A DNA stretch of 64,000 nucleotides, from contig JBEKIF010000006.1 of the NCBI GenBank assembly GCA_050011895.1, forward strand, positions 127,914-191,913, in the 5' to 3' direction. How positions within the stretch are numbered: the first letter of the stretch is position 1; each line of letters starts with the position of its first letter. The position numbers and the translations under genes were made by a program. The DNA comes from DATBGO01 sp050011895 (GTDB lineage: Bacteria > Actinomycetota > Actinomycetes > Streptosporangiales > Streptosporangiaceae). Under the pieces are notes generated by a model, which was not told the origin of the DNA, did not search any database, and saw only the letters and a program-made list of their open reading frames with translations. This document shows, one piece after another, positions 27,432-35,195 of the stretch.

Positions 27432-27881
27432 ATGGTATTCACCGACGCCGAACTCGATTACCTGCGTTCCCAGCGCCTCGGACGGCTGGCGACGCTAGCC
27501 CCGGACGGCACCTTGCAGAACAGCCCGGTCGGCTTTGCGGTCGACGCAACAGCGGGCGTGATCGACATCCGCGGGCGCGACCTGGGCAATACCCGCAAGT
27601 TCCACAACGTGGCCGCGAACGGCCAGGTGGCCTTCGTGGTGGACGACATCGTGTCACTCGATCCGTGGAACGTCCGGTGCTTTGAGGTCCGCGGCACCGG
27701 CGAAGCGCTCACCGGCCAGCCGCCGCCCAACCCCTATATGAGCAGCGAGGTCATTCGTATCCATCCCCGGCGCATCATCAGCTGGGGAATGGGCCCCGAC
27801 GGTCAGCAGGGCGCGACGCGCAACGTGAGCCAGCCGGACGGCAGCAGTTCCGCCCGTCCAGCCGGTGACGGGCTGCGGTGA
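27432..27881 (+). CDS. PPOX-class F420-dependent oxidoreductase
   Basis: A 149-residue split-barrel flavin/deazaflavin protein: MVFTDAELDYLRSQRLGRLATLAPDGTLQNSPVGF, then VIDIRGRDLGNTRKFHNVAANGQVAFVVDD, and VIRIHPRRIISWGM at the end of the barrel. This pattern is that of the F420-dependent PPOX family of actinobacteria, which reduce small substrates with F420H2; substrate unknown. AAGGAAG precedes the ATG. The stop overlaps the next start by one base, indicating a two-gene operon with the thioesterase. Confidence 0.85.
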   Translation: MVFTDAELDYLRSQRLGRLATLAPDGTLQNSPVGFAVDATAGVIDIRGRDLGNTRKFHNVAANGQVAFVVDDIVSLDPWNVRCFEVRGTGEALTGQPPPNPYMSSEVIRIHPRRIISWGMGPDGQQGATRNVSQPDGSSSARPAGDGLR

Positions 27882-28303
27882 TGCCCGAAGCCGTCCCGGC
27901 CGCCCCTGCGGCCCTGCTGGCCACCATGCCTTATGCGGTGGCGCTCGGCATCACCCTTCGAGCGGTCGCTCCGCAGCGGGCAACCGGCGAGCTGCAATGG
28001 ACCCCGGGGCGATGCACTGCGGGCGGAGTGCTGCACGGAGGTGCGGTCATGGCGCTGGCCGACACCGTCGGCGCCGTCTGCGCCTACCTGAATCTGCCCG
28101 AGGGGGCCGTGACCGCGACGGTCGAGTCCAAGACGAACTTCTTCCGTGGCGTGCGGGCGGGGACGCTGCACGCAACTGCGCGGCCACTGCACGTCGGGCG
28201 GTCGTTCATCGTGGTGCAGACTGACCTGACCGACGACTCAGGTAGGGCGATCGGCCAGACAACGCAGACCCAGGCGGTCATCGCGCCGGCGCCAGCGGGC
28301 TGA
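27881..28303 (+). CDS. PaaI-family hotdog thioesterase
   Basis: A 140-residue hotdog-fold acyl-CoA thioesterase. The helix region reads GRCTAGGVLHGGAVMALADTVGAVCAYL, the PaaI signature with HGG and the following Asp as probable catalytic residues. Strands include VTATVESKTNFFRGVRAGTLHATARPLHVGRSFIVVQTDL and IGQTTQTQAVI. It hydrolyses aryl- or acyl-CoA thioesters; exact substrate unknown. Start at 27881 overlaps the preceding stop (TGATG); an in-frame GTG lies one codon earlier. Confidence 0.88.
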   Translation: MPEAVPAAPAALLATMPYAVALGITLRAVAPQRATGELQWTPGRCTAGGVLHGGAVMALADTVGAVCAYLNLPEGAVTATVESKTNFFRGVRAGTLHATARPLHVGRSFIVVQTDLTDDSGRAIGQTTQTQAVIAPAPAG

Positions 28304-28621
28304 CCGGCCAGCCCGCCTGGGCGGGGTCGCCCTGCTCAGGGAGCCGCGGCTGGGCAGAAGAGCGAGGACAATTAACGGCGAAGGTGCTCGGCCAGGTTCT
28401 CGGCGGACGTCGGCACCGCAGTGACTGCAGGCAATGGTCCGTCCGCTGCTCGATCGTGCCGTCGGGCACCCACACCAGCGCCGCCGCGGCGTCAAGCACC
28501 CGCTGCGGCGTCCTGGGCTCATCGCCATGATCGCCCGCCTTCGATGGACTCCGGCACGGCAATCACGTTAGCGGGCAGCGGCCGGATTGCCCGGACTCGC
28601 GACACCGCGGCTCACGCGCCC
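28304..28621. other. Gene-poor gap with a possible acetyltransferase remnant
   Basis: No intact gene is evident. On the minus strand, roughly 28400-28530, a frame reads RVLDAAAALVWVPDGTIEQRTD, which resembles the start of a GNAT-type protein but then loses similarity. A small CCCGCCTGGGCGGG hairpin follows the thioesterase stop near 28313-28326. Remnant identity is uncertain. Confidence 0.3.
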
Positions 28622-28674
28622 TTGACCCGGCCGGGCGTACCATAGAATCAGAGTACTTTTAAAATCAAAGTACT
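28622..28674 (+). promoter_or_regulatory. Promoter and palindromic operator of the membrane protein/regulator operon
   Basis: TTGACC (28622-28627) and TAGAAT (28643-28648), 15 bases apart, form a probable promoter. The start point would fall within a perfect inverted repeat AGTACTTT (28652-28659) / AAAGTACT (28667-28674) with a 7-base AT-rich spacer. This is one of the few AT-rich spots in the window. Autorepression by the winged-helix regulator at 29355 is inferred. Confidence 0.65.
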
Positions 28675-28692
28675 AGGCGGAGATGAGTTCAA

Positions 28693-29358
28693 ATGAGTGA
28701 CGCCGATGCCCGCAGCGCTCCCCAGCCCCCGGCGGCCGGGGAACTGTCACCGCGAGAGTCGCTGGAGCTGATCAGGGCTCAGCAGGCGAGCGCGGCCAGG
28801 GACCTCCAGGTGAACCCGGTGCCGATCCTGGCCAGCTGGGGTGTCGCCTGGGCGCTCGGTTTCGGGGCCTTCTACTTTGCCTCGTCCGGAGCTCGGGGGC
28901 ACTTCCTGCCGCTCTGGGCGGCGGCCGCGATCCTTTGCACGTTCTCAGCTGTCGCCGTCGCGGCGGTGGTCGCCCAGCTGGTCCGCCGCGGCCGGGGGGT
29001 GCGGGGCCCCTCGCGTACTGTCGCCGCCAGCTTCGGCTGGAGCTGGCTGCTGGCCCTCGCCGGGGTGTTCGCGCTCAACATCGGATTGTCGCAGCATGGC
29101 CTGCCCGCGTCGCTTGCCCCGCTGCTGTGGCCGGGAAGCTCTTCGGTGGTCGTAGGGGTGCTGTACCTGGCAGGCGGCCTGCTGTTCGCCGACCGTGTCC
29201 AGTACGGCCTGGGAGCCTGGATGCTGGCCGTGGGGGCAGGCAGCGTGCTGGCCGGGTGGCCAGCCAACTTTGCGGTGCTGGCGCTGGCCGGCGGTGGCGG
29301 CTTCCTGGCCGCCGCCCTGTGCACCGTGATGCGGACCCGTGCGCGGGCTGAGCGATGA
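28693..29358 (+). CDS. Six-helix membrane protein co-transcribed with a winged-helix regulator
   Basis: A 221-residue integral membrane protein. A hydrophilic N-terminus (ELSPRESLELIRAQQASAARDLQ) is followed by about six hydrophobic segments (ILASWGVAWALGFGAFYFAS; WAAAAILCTFSAVAVAAVVAQL; WSWLLALAGVFALNIGL; SSSVVVGVLYLAGGLLF; AWMLAVGAGSVLAGW; FAVLALAGGGGFLAAALC). Its stop overlaps the start of the regulator gene (ATGA). The pairing is common in actinomycetes, but I know no biochemical function; regulation of a membrane property or transport is inference. Confidence 0.8.
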   Translation: MSDADARSAPQPPAAGELSPRESLELIRAQQASAARDLQVNPVPILASWGVAWALGFGAFYFASSGARGHFLPLWAAAAILCTFSAVAVAAVVAQLVRRGRGVRGPSRTVAASFGWSWLLALAGVFALNIGLSQHGLPASLAPLLWPGSSSVVVGVLYLAGGLLFADRVQYGLGAWMLAVGAGSVLAGWPANFAVLALAGGGGFLAAALCTVMRTRARAER

Positions 29359-29762
29359 GCACCGACGGGCCTGCGAGTGCGGAAGCGCTGCGCGAGCCAG
29401 CCCTGCCGGCGCTCGATCCGGTCATCCATGCGCAGCCCCGGCTGCGGGTGATCGTTGCCTTGTCAGCGCTGGCCGACGGTGACCGGGTCAGCTTCCCGCG
29501 GCTTCAGGAACTGGCCGGCCTGACCGCAGGCAATCTGGCCACTCATCTCCGGAGGCTCGAGGACGCCGGCTACGTCCGCGTTGCCAAGTCCTACCGGCGG
29601 CGCACCCCGGTCACCTGGCTGTCGCTGACCACCGCGGGCCGGCTGGCACTTGAGGAGTACCTGGCTGCGCTGCGTGCGTTGCTGGACAGTGCCGGCCAAG
29701 GCCGTCACCAGCACGACAACAAGGCCGGCCGCGAGCCGCGCAACGGGGAAACCGCACCATGA
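29355..29762 (+). CDS. Winged-helix transcriptional regulator
   Basis: A 135-residue DNA-binding protein: DPVIHAQPRLRVIVALSALADGDRVSFPRLQELAGLTAGNLATHLRRLEDAGYVRVAKSYRRRTPVTWLSLTTAGRLALEEYLAALR. The layout (recognition helix LTAGNLATHLRRLE, wing KSYRRRTP) is that of the MarR/ArsR-like HTH_34 class. It is translationally coupled to the membrane protein. The AGTACTTT/AAAGTACT palindrome ahead of the operon is its probable operator. Confidence 0.88.
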   Translation: MSTDGPASAEALREPALPALDPVIHAQPRLRVIVALSALADGDRVSFPRLQELAGLTAGNLATHLRRLEDAGYVRVAKSYRRRTPVTWLSLTTAGRLALEEYLAALRALLDSAGQGRHQHDNKAGREPRNGETAP

Positions 29763-30268
29763 CCGAGGAGGCAACGCGCCCGTCGCCTGCCGGGCGCGCC
29801 ATCGATCCGGCTGCAGTCTGTCTATGTGCCGGTCAGTGACCCGGTCGGGGATGCCCCTGGCTCGGCCTGACCAGGCCGCCGGGCCCGGTCGGTGGCCAGC
29901 CCGGGGGGGAAGGGTCTGGCCACCGACCCCGTTTGGCCCGGTCGGTGGTCAATCCGGGACGAGAAATCCGCCCGCCAACCAGGCCTGCCCGGTCAGTGCT
30001 TGAGCATGGCGTCGATACCTGTCTGCACCCTGTTCGCTGGCACGGTGCTGATCGTCGCCTTGCCCCAGCCGTCGTTAGGCAGAAGTTCAGGCCGAGCATA
30101 GACCGCGAGACCGGGCGGCAGTAACTAAGCACAATCTTTGGTACAGAAACGTCATGAACTGATGGTTGCCTGGTAAGAAAAGGCGTCTTGAGAGGCCCTG
30201 GCCCACCTAATCATCGGCTCAGTTTGGCACCGGCCGTTCCGGCCCGTTCCGGCCCGGGTCGGCCGGGT
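29763..30268. other. Gene-free 506-bp gap
   Basis: I see no credible gene on either strand. The gap holds a strong hairpin at 29887-29928 (listed separately), a related copy of half of it near 29938-29950 (GGTCGGTGGTCA), and an AT-richer segment around 30125-30185. Confidence 0.5.
29887..29928 (+). terminator. Hairpin downstream of the regulator operon
   Basis: A perfect 13-bp inverted repeat GGTCGGTGGCCAG / CTGGCCACCGACC with a 16-base G-rich loop, about 125 bases after the regulator stop. No U-tract follows, so termination is probable rather than certain. Confidence 0.55.
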
Positions 30269-31666
30269 TCAGGACGCGTTCAGCTTGGTTCCGAGGTTCT
30301 GGTAGTCAACGTCCACCTGGTCGAGGATCTGCTGGACGTTTGTGCTGGTGAGAATCGCCTCGTACTGCGCGGCTGACGTGGCCTGGCCGAGCCGTAGGAG
30401 TAGCTGGCCGGCCTGCGACGACGCGGCTGCCAGCTGGTCCGCGGCGGAAGTGGTCGCCCTGTCAGGCATGGCAGTGTCCTGCACCGACGTCCCGAATGTG
30501 TCAAATGCCTGGCTAGCTTGCCGGTCGAGAGCGGTAACGCAACTTACGTTGCCTTGGCAGGCGGCGGACTTGGCCTGGAAGGACGACAGGGTCTTGCTCA
30601 GCGCGGAATAGGCGGCCTGGACCTGGTCGATAGCGTTGGTCCTGGTGGCTACGGTGTTGGCGACCTTGCCGATCTCCAAGCTGCTGAGAATGGAGTTGCC
30701 GACGAACAATACGACGCCGATGGCAATGAACAGGATGATCAGCCTTCTGGCCCCCTGGGACAGCACGAGCTGCCAGGGCTGCCCAGCGCTCGTGGCGCCG
30801 AAAGGCATCGCAAGAGGCGGCTGGCCGACCGTGGCCGGGAAGCCAGTTGGCTCGGCAGAGAAGCTCGTCGGCTCGGTAGCAAAGCCACCTGGCTCGCTCG
30901 ATGGCTGCGCGGGGAAGGCGCCGGGCTGGACGGGGAAGGCGCCGGGCTGGACGGGGAAGGCGCCGGGCTGGACGGGGAAGGCGCCGGGCTGGCCCGGGAA
31001 GCCTGCCGCGTCAGTTGCGAATTCGCCTCGCGCCGGCAGGTCGCCGAACAACGCGTCCGGGTATTCGCCGGTAAGCAGTGTCAGGTAACCGATGTACCGG
31101 ATGTAGTACCGCATGACGGCCGCGTAGGCCTCGTAAAGCGATGCTGGCATGATCCCGGTCACCAGCACGATCAGCCAGGTGACGAACAGCATGATGGTCT
31201 GCGCGCCGTAGAAAAGGCAGGAGACGACGATGGCGGCCGGGATGGCAAGGATGATCCGGAAGAAGACCGCGAGCCGGTTCAGCGGACCAGGTGGTGGTAC
31301 CGCCAGGCGCACCGGGTAATCGGCGTCCCCGAGCGCGAACGGCGGATAGGCCCCCGTCAGCAGCAGGCAGTACGCGCTGACTCGGGCGTGCCAGTGCAGC
31401 CACCCGGACAGGTAGTCGTCCGCGAACCGGGGCAGGCGGCCGGTGAAGAGCGCACCGAACCAGCCGATCACCACGACGATCTCGGCCACGAAGCCCAGCA
31501 CCGCGAGCGCGATGAGATGCGGGATGGCCAGGATGATGCGCACGAGCACGGTCAGCCGCTGCTGCGGGGCGCGCTCGGGGAACGCCAGCAGGATCGGGGC
31601 CCGCCCGCCGAAAGCGCCAACCTGGTCCTGCGGCGCAGATCCCGACGGGGTGGGAATAGCGGTCAT
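30269..31666 (-). CDS. DUF4389-domain membrane protein with repeat linker
   Basis: A 465-residue membrane protein. Two DUF4389-like modules each carry a pair of helices (QQRLTVLVRIILAIPHLIALAVLGFVAEIVVVIGWFGALFTGRLP and LNRLAVFFRIILAIPAAIVVSCLFYGAQTIMLFVTWLIVLVTG) followed by a WHARVSAYCLLLTGAYPPF- or YIRYIGYLTLLTGEYPDALF-type segment. A Pro/Gly/Phe repeat linker comes next, then a third transmembrane region (RRLIILFIAIGVVLFVGNSIL) and a ~130-residue helical extracytoplasmic domain with two cysteines (CQGNVSC). ATG at 31666 has AAGGAG upstream; the longer frame is rejected. Function unknown. Confidence 0.85.
   Translation of the reverse strand: MTAIPTPSGSAPQDQVGAFGGRAPILLAFPERAPQQRLTVLVRIILAIPHLIALAVLGFVAEIVVVIGWFGALFTGRLPRFADDYLSGWLHWHARVSAYCLLLTGAYPPFALGDADYPVRLAVPPPGPLNRLAVFFRIILAIPAAIVVSCLFYGAQTIMLFVTWLIVLVTGIMPASLYEAYAAVMRYYIRYIGYLTLLTGEYPDALFGDLPARGEFATDAAGFPGQPGAFPVQPGAFPVQPGAFPVQPGAFPAQPSSEPGGFATEPTSFSAEPTGFPATVGQPPLAMPFGATSAGQPWQLVLSQGARRLIILFIAIGVVLFVGNSILSSLEIGKVANTVATRTNAIDQVQAAYSALSKTLSSFQAKSAACQGNVSCVTALDRQASQAFDTFGTSVQDTAMPDRATTSAADQLAAASSQAGQLLLRLGQATSAAQYEAILTSTNVQQILDQVDVDYQNLGTKLNAS
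30911..30994 (-). repeat. 21-bp repeat (four copies) in the DUF4389 gene
   Basis: Four tandem 21-bp units (GGGGAAGGCGCCGGGCTGGAC as written on the + strand is one unit) encode repeated PGAFPVQ heptapeptides in the linker before the last transmembrane helix. The copies are nearly identical, implying recent expansion. Confidence 0.92.
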
Positions 31667-31780
31667 GTCCACGCTCCTTAGCCGACCAGTCACCGTACTA
31701 GGAAGAGCACTGCCGAAACAGGGCAAGAGCAGTTATTTCCTAGCGAACGTCAAGGTCTCGGCCAGATTGCTCGGAGCCAT

Positions 31781-31900
31781 CACTGACTGGCAGCGTTTTA
31801 CGGACTGACCGGCAGCGTTACGGACTGACCGGCAGCGTTACGGACTGACCGGCAGCGTTACGGACTGACCGGCAGCGTTACGGACTGACCGGCAGTGTTA
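31781..31900. repeat. 20-bp tandem array upstream of the Rieske oxygenase gene
   Basis: Five consecutive 20-bp units (CGGACTGACCGGCAGCGTTA) at 31801-31900, the last with one change, preceded by a degenerate sixth at 31781-31800. The array lies in the divergent gap between the DUF4389 gene and the Rieske gene (31667-32017), which has no other gene. Each unit contains GACTG and CAG five bases apart, close to one arm arrangement of the GACTG-N6-CAGTC sites nearby. Confidence 0.93.
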
Positions 31901-32011
31901 CGAACTGGCGGTTGGCGGCCCCGGCGCCCTCGGCCAGCAGAAGCCTGGCCCGGACCGCGGCCAAGCTTGGCACATCCGCGCTGGACAGCCGGTTCGGGGC
32001 TGCCTACTCTT

Positions 32012-32027
32012 GACTGTATGATCAGTC
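32012..32027. promoter_or_regulatory. GACTG-N6-CAGTC operator overlapping the Rieske start codon
   Basis: GACTGTATGATCAGTC contains both conserved arms GACTG and CAGTC six bases apart. The ATG of the Rieske gene (32018) sits in the middle, so a bound repressor would cover the start codon, and the transcript may be leaderless. One of five such sites in this region. Confidence 0.65.
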
Positions 32028-33244
32028 AGTCTGCTGTTCCTGCTGTTTCCGCTGTTCCGGCCGCGCCCATCGACCCGGCCGGCCTGGCCGAGTCGCTGAA
32101 GCCGTTTGGCGAGAGCCGGATGCTGCCCAGGGCCGCCTATCTCGACCCGGCGGTGTTCGGCTGGGAACAGCAGTACTTTTTCGCCGGCGGATGGAATTGC
32201 GTCGGCCATAGTTCGCAGGTAGCGAAGCCCGGGGAGCAGCGGGCCGAGCCGGTCGGCCAGGGCAGCGTGCTGCTCGTCCGCGGCGACGATGGCGAGCTGC
32301 GGGCCTTCGCCAACACCTGCAGGCATCGTGGCCATGAACTGCTGGCCTGCGGCGCCGCCGCGCAGCGGAACGCGATCATCTGCCCGTATCACTCCTGGAC
32401 CTACTCGCTGTCCGGCGGGCTGCGCGCAGCGGCCGGGTTCAAGGGGCGTGCCGGTTTCGACACGGCGGACTGGGGACTTGCCGAGCTGCCGGTGGCCGAA
32501 TGGCACGGGCTGATCTTCGTCGACAGCTCACGGCGAGCCGGCCCGATCGCGGACTCGCTGCGCGAGCTCGACGAGCTGGTCGCGCCGTACGAGCCGGAAC
32601 GGCTTGTCATCGCGGGGCGGCACGCCTACGGCGCGGCGGCCAACTGGAAGATCCTCACCGAGAACTATCACGAGTGCTACCACTGCCCGATGATCCACCC
32701 TGAGCTGTGCAAGGTCAGCCCGCCCAAGAGCGGCGAGAACTATCCGCCGCAGGATGCCTGGGTAGGCGGCTGGATGGACCTGCGCGATGGCATGGACACG
32801 ATGTCGCTGGACGGCACCAGCCTCGGTGTGCCGCTGCGCGGTCTCGGCGCGACCGGCCTGCGCACCGTGATCTATGTCAACATCTTCCCGAACGTGCTGC
32901 TCAGCCTGCATCCCGACTACGTGATGACGCATCGCCTCGTGCCATTGGCAGCTGACCGGACCACGATCGAGTGCACCTGGGCCTTCGCTCCCGAGGCGCT
33001 GGAGAAGCCCGGCTTCGACCCCGGCTACGCGGTCGAGTTCTGGGATATCACCAACAGGCAGGACTGGGGGGCATGTGAGTCGGTGCAGCGTGGCCTGACC
33101 TCCGTGCACGCGCAGCCCGGGCCGCTGTCGCCCGACGAGGACGCCGTGTATCAGTTCGTCACCACGGTGGCACGCGGGTATCTGGGCCAGCCGGCCTGGA
33201 ATCCGGGAACGAAGGCGCGGGCGGAGGCGCCTGCGGTCAGCTGA
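32018..33244 (+). CDS. Rieske-type oxygenase alpha subunit (betaine/amine-monooxygenase-like)
   Basis: A 408-residue non-haem iron oxygenase. The Rieske [2Fe-2S] ligands are C101-x-H103 and C122-x2-H125 (CRHRGH ... CPYHSW). The mononuclear iron site is in NWKILTENYHECYHCPMIHPEL, with His222 and His227. The ENYxECYHCxxxHPEL form and the length match glycine-betaine monooxygenase and related demethylating Rieske enzymes more than aromatic-ring dioxygenases. It would need a reductase, which is not adjacent. An operator overlaps the start and a 20-bp repeat array lies upstream. Proposed role: first oxidative step on an N-alkylated amine; the exact substrate is inference. Confidence 0.88.
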   Translation: MISQSAVPAVSAVPAAPIDPAGLAESLKPFGESRMLPRAAYLDPAVFGWEQQYFFAGGWNCVGHSSQVAKPGEQRAEPVGQGSVLLVRGDDGELRAFANTCRHRGHELLACGAAAQRNAIICPYHSWTYSLSGGLRAAAGFKGRAGFDTADWGLAELPVAEWHGLIFVDSSRRAGPIADSLRELDELVAPYEPERLVIAGRHAYGAAANWKILTENYHECYHCPMIHPELCKVSPPKSGENYPPQDAWVGGWMDLRDGMDTMSLDGTSLGVPLRGLGATGLRTVIYVNIFPNVLLSLHPDYVMTHRLVPLAADRTTIECTWAFAPEALEKPGFDPGYAVEFWDITNRQDWGACESVQRGLTSVHAQPGPLSPDEDAVYQFVTTVARGYLGQPAWNPGTKARAEAPAVS

Positions 33245-33377
33245 GGCCGGCCGGTCAGGCTGCGACCGGCGCGGATCTGCCGGGCCCGCGTCCTGGAGAA
33301 GGCTGCTGGGACGGAAGACAACAGGAACCGACGATGTTGACGTAACCGCAACTCTCCTCACAGCGAAGGTACGTCAC

Positions 33378-33869
33378 GTGTCCGTTTATGATTTCCCGGT
33401 GAACACCCTGTCCGGCCAGCCTGGCTCGCTCGGCGACCTGTCAGGCAAAACGCTGCTTGTCGTCAACGTCGCCTCGAAATGCGGTCTCACGCCGCAGTAC
33501 GCGGGGCTGGAGCGGCTGCACGAGCGGTTCAGCGACCGTGGTTTCTCGGTCGTCGGATTCCCTTGTAATCAGTTCGGCGGCCAGGAGCCCGGCGGCGCGG
33601 AGGAGATCCAGCAGTTCTGCTCCGTTAATTACGGCGTTAGTTTCCCGCTTTTCGAGAAGATTGACGTCAACGGCCCGGATCGGCATCCCATTTACGCCGA
33701 GCTCACCGAGGTGCCTGATGCTGCGGGCGCGGCGGGCGACATTCGGTGGAACTTCGAGAAGTTCCTGATCGCGCCCGACGGGAAGGTGGCCGGACGGTTC
33801 CGCCCGCAGACCGACCCCGAGGACCCTGCGCTCGTCGCCGCGATCGAGGCCAGCCTCCCAGCCGGCTGA
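33378..33869 (+). CDS. gpx: Glutathione peroxidase-family (thiol) peroxidase
   Basis: A 163-residue cytosolic peroxidase reducing hydrogen and lipid peroxides, probably using thioredoxin or mycothiol because actinomycetes lack glutathione. Peroxidatic Cys35 is in NVASKCGLTPQY, the catalytic Gln in FPCNQFGGQEP (which also carries the resolving-type Cys) and the Trp in IRWNFEKFLI. It is a Cys, not selenocysteine, enzyme. GTG start at 33378; the preceding Rieske gene ends 133 bases upstream. It could protect against peroxide from the neighbouring flavin oxidases, but this link is inference. Confidence 0.94.
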   Translation: MSVYDFPVNTLSGQPGSLGDLSGKTLLVVNVASKCGLTPQYAGLERLHERFSDRGFSVVGFPCNQFGGQEPGGAEEIQQFCSVNYGVSFPLFEKIDVNGPDRHPIYAELTEVPDAAGAAGDIRWNFEKFLIAPDGKVAGRFRPQTDPEDPALVAAIEASLPAG

Positions 33870-33878
33870 CCGTCGGCG

Positions 33879-33918
33879 TGAGGCATCCAGCCGCCTGGTC
33901 TGGCGGCGCGATGCCTCA
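33879..33918. terminator. Bidirectional terminator between gpx and the acyl-CoA dehydrogenase gene
   Basis: A two-part stem: TGAGGCATC (33879-33887) pairs with GATGCCTCA (33910-33918), and the inner GCCGCC pairs with GGCGGC. It lies between convergent genes and overlaps the stop codon of the leftward gene. Confidence 0.85.
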
Positions 33919-35082
33919 GGCCAGCGCCCGGGGCCCGCGCTTGATCAGCTGGTCGGCGATGATCGCTCGCTGGACCTCGCTGGTGCCTTCCCAGATGCGC
34001 TCGACCCGAAGTTCGCGGTAGAACCGCTCGGCGACGTTCTCCCGCATGTAGCCACGGCCGCCGAATACCTGCACGGCGCGGTCGGCCACCCGCCCGGCCA
34101 TCTCGGAGGCGTACAGCTTGGCCATTGAGCACTGGGCGTGCTGCACCTTGACGTCGGCGGCTGCGTCGATCGCCCGGGCCGTCTCGTAGGTCAGCGACCT
34201 GGCGGCGAACAGCTCGGTCAGGCTGTCCGCGAGCATCCCCTGGATCGCCCCGAACTGGCTGATCGGCTGGCCCTGCACCCGCCGCTGCGCCGCGAACTCG
34301 GTCATCTCGGCGGTCAGCCGCTCCGCCGCGCCCAGGCAGCGGGCCGCGACCATCAGCCGCTCGAACCTGAACCATTCGTAGGCGAAACTCATCCCGTCAC
34401 CCTCGGCTCCGACCAGGTTGGCGGCCGGCACCCGGACGGCGTCAAAGCTGACGATCGGGTGCTGGTGACTGATCGTGTGCGAGTATGCGGGGGTCCGGAC
34501 AACCCGGACGCCCGGGCTCGGCAGGTCGACCAGGAACATCGCGTGCTCGCCGTCGTGCGGGCCACCGGCCAGCTTGCCCTGGAAAAACGCGAAGGTGGCC
34601 GAGTTATACGAAGTGACATGCCACTTCTCGCCGGTCAGGACGTACTCGTCGCCGTCCGCGCGGGCGGTGGCGGCGATGGCAGCCACGTCCGAGCCCGCGC
34701 CCTCCTCGGTGATCGCATAGCACTCTTCCGCCTCGCCGCGGATGGCCGGGATCACGTAGCGGTCCAGCTGGTAGGGGGTGGCCACGGCAGGCAGCCAGGA
34801 GGGGGGAGTGCCGCAGGCCCAGGCGAGCGCGTTGGTGACCCGGCCGACCTGCTCCTGGATCAGGACCTGCTGCAGCGCGGTGGCGCCGCCGCCGCCCAGC
34901 TCTGTCGGCATGTTGGCGGCGTGCAGGCCGAGGTCCCTGGCGCGCGCGGCATGCGCAGCAGCGAGGTCATCGGGCAGCATGCCGTTGCTGAGCTCGGCGG
35001 TCACCTCGTAAGGGATTAGCTGATCCGCAAACGACCGGGCCCGTGCCTGGATCTCCAGGTCCTCGTCCGACAAGCGGTACAT
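33916..35082 (-). CDS. Acyl-CoA dehydrogenase
   Basis: A 388-residue FAD-dependent acyl-CoA dehydrogenase forming trans-2-enoyl-CoA. Visible are the FAD/substrate segment CYAITEEGAGSDVAAI, TGEKWHVTSYNSA, FDAVRVPAANLVG, and the C-terminal QVFGGRGYMRENVAERFYRELRVERIWEGTSEVQRAIIA, where the Glu of WEGTSE is at the catalytic-base position. ATG at 35082 follows AAGGGG; the longer frame to 35154 is rejected. It is divergent from the DAO-type flavoenzyme, and the shared gap contains a perfect 16-bp palindromic operator. Substrate unknown; it may act on a CoA ester made later in the amine pathway. Confidence 0.93.
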   Translation of the reverse strand: MYRLSDEDLEIQARARSFADQLIPYEVTAELSNGMLPDDLAAAHAARARDLGLHAANMPTELGGGGATALQQVLIQEQVGRVTNALAWACGTPPSWLPAVATPYQLDRYVIPAIRGEAEECYAITEEGAGSDVAAIAATARADGDEYVLTGEKWHVTSYNSATFAFFQGKLAGGPHDGEHAMFLVDLPSPGVRVVRTPAYSHTISHQHPIVSFDAVRVPAANLVGAEGDGMSFAYEWFRFERLMVAARCLGAAERLTAEMTEFAAQRRVQGQPISQFGAIQGMLADSLTELFAARSLTYETARAIDAAADVKVQHAQCSMAKLYASEMAGRVADRAVQVFGGRGYMRENVAERFYRELRVERIWEGTSEVQRAIIADQLIKRGPRALA

Positions 35083-35161
35083 GGCGCCCCTTATCTCCGG
35101 CCGCGCCGGGTGCCTGCCGCGCCGGTCCCTGCCGCGCCGGGTCCCGATCCTCACCGGCCTT

Positions 35162-35177
35162 GACTGAACGTTCAGTC
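35162..35177. promoter_or_regulatory. Perfect GACTGAAC/GTTCAGTC operator (divergent promoter)
   Basis: GACTGAACGTTCAGTC is a perfect 16-bp palindrome, typical of TetR-family sites, in the gap between the acyl-CoA dehydrogenase (start 35082) and the flavoenzyme (start 35196). It is the best match to the consensus of five sites and could control both genes. Confidence 0.8.
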
Positions 35178-35195
35178 TATGCCAGCATCAACCAC

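Noticed and set aside
31781..31900. 20-bp repeat array considered as replication iterons
   Set aside because: No replication-initiator gene, DnaA boxes or AT-rich unwinding region nearby; chromosomal context is ordinary.
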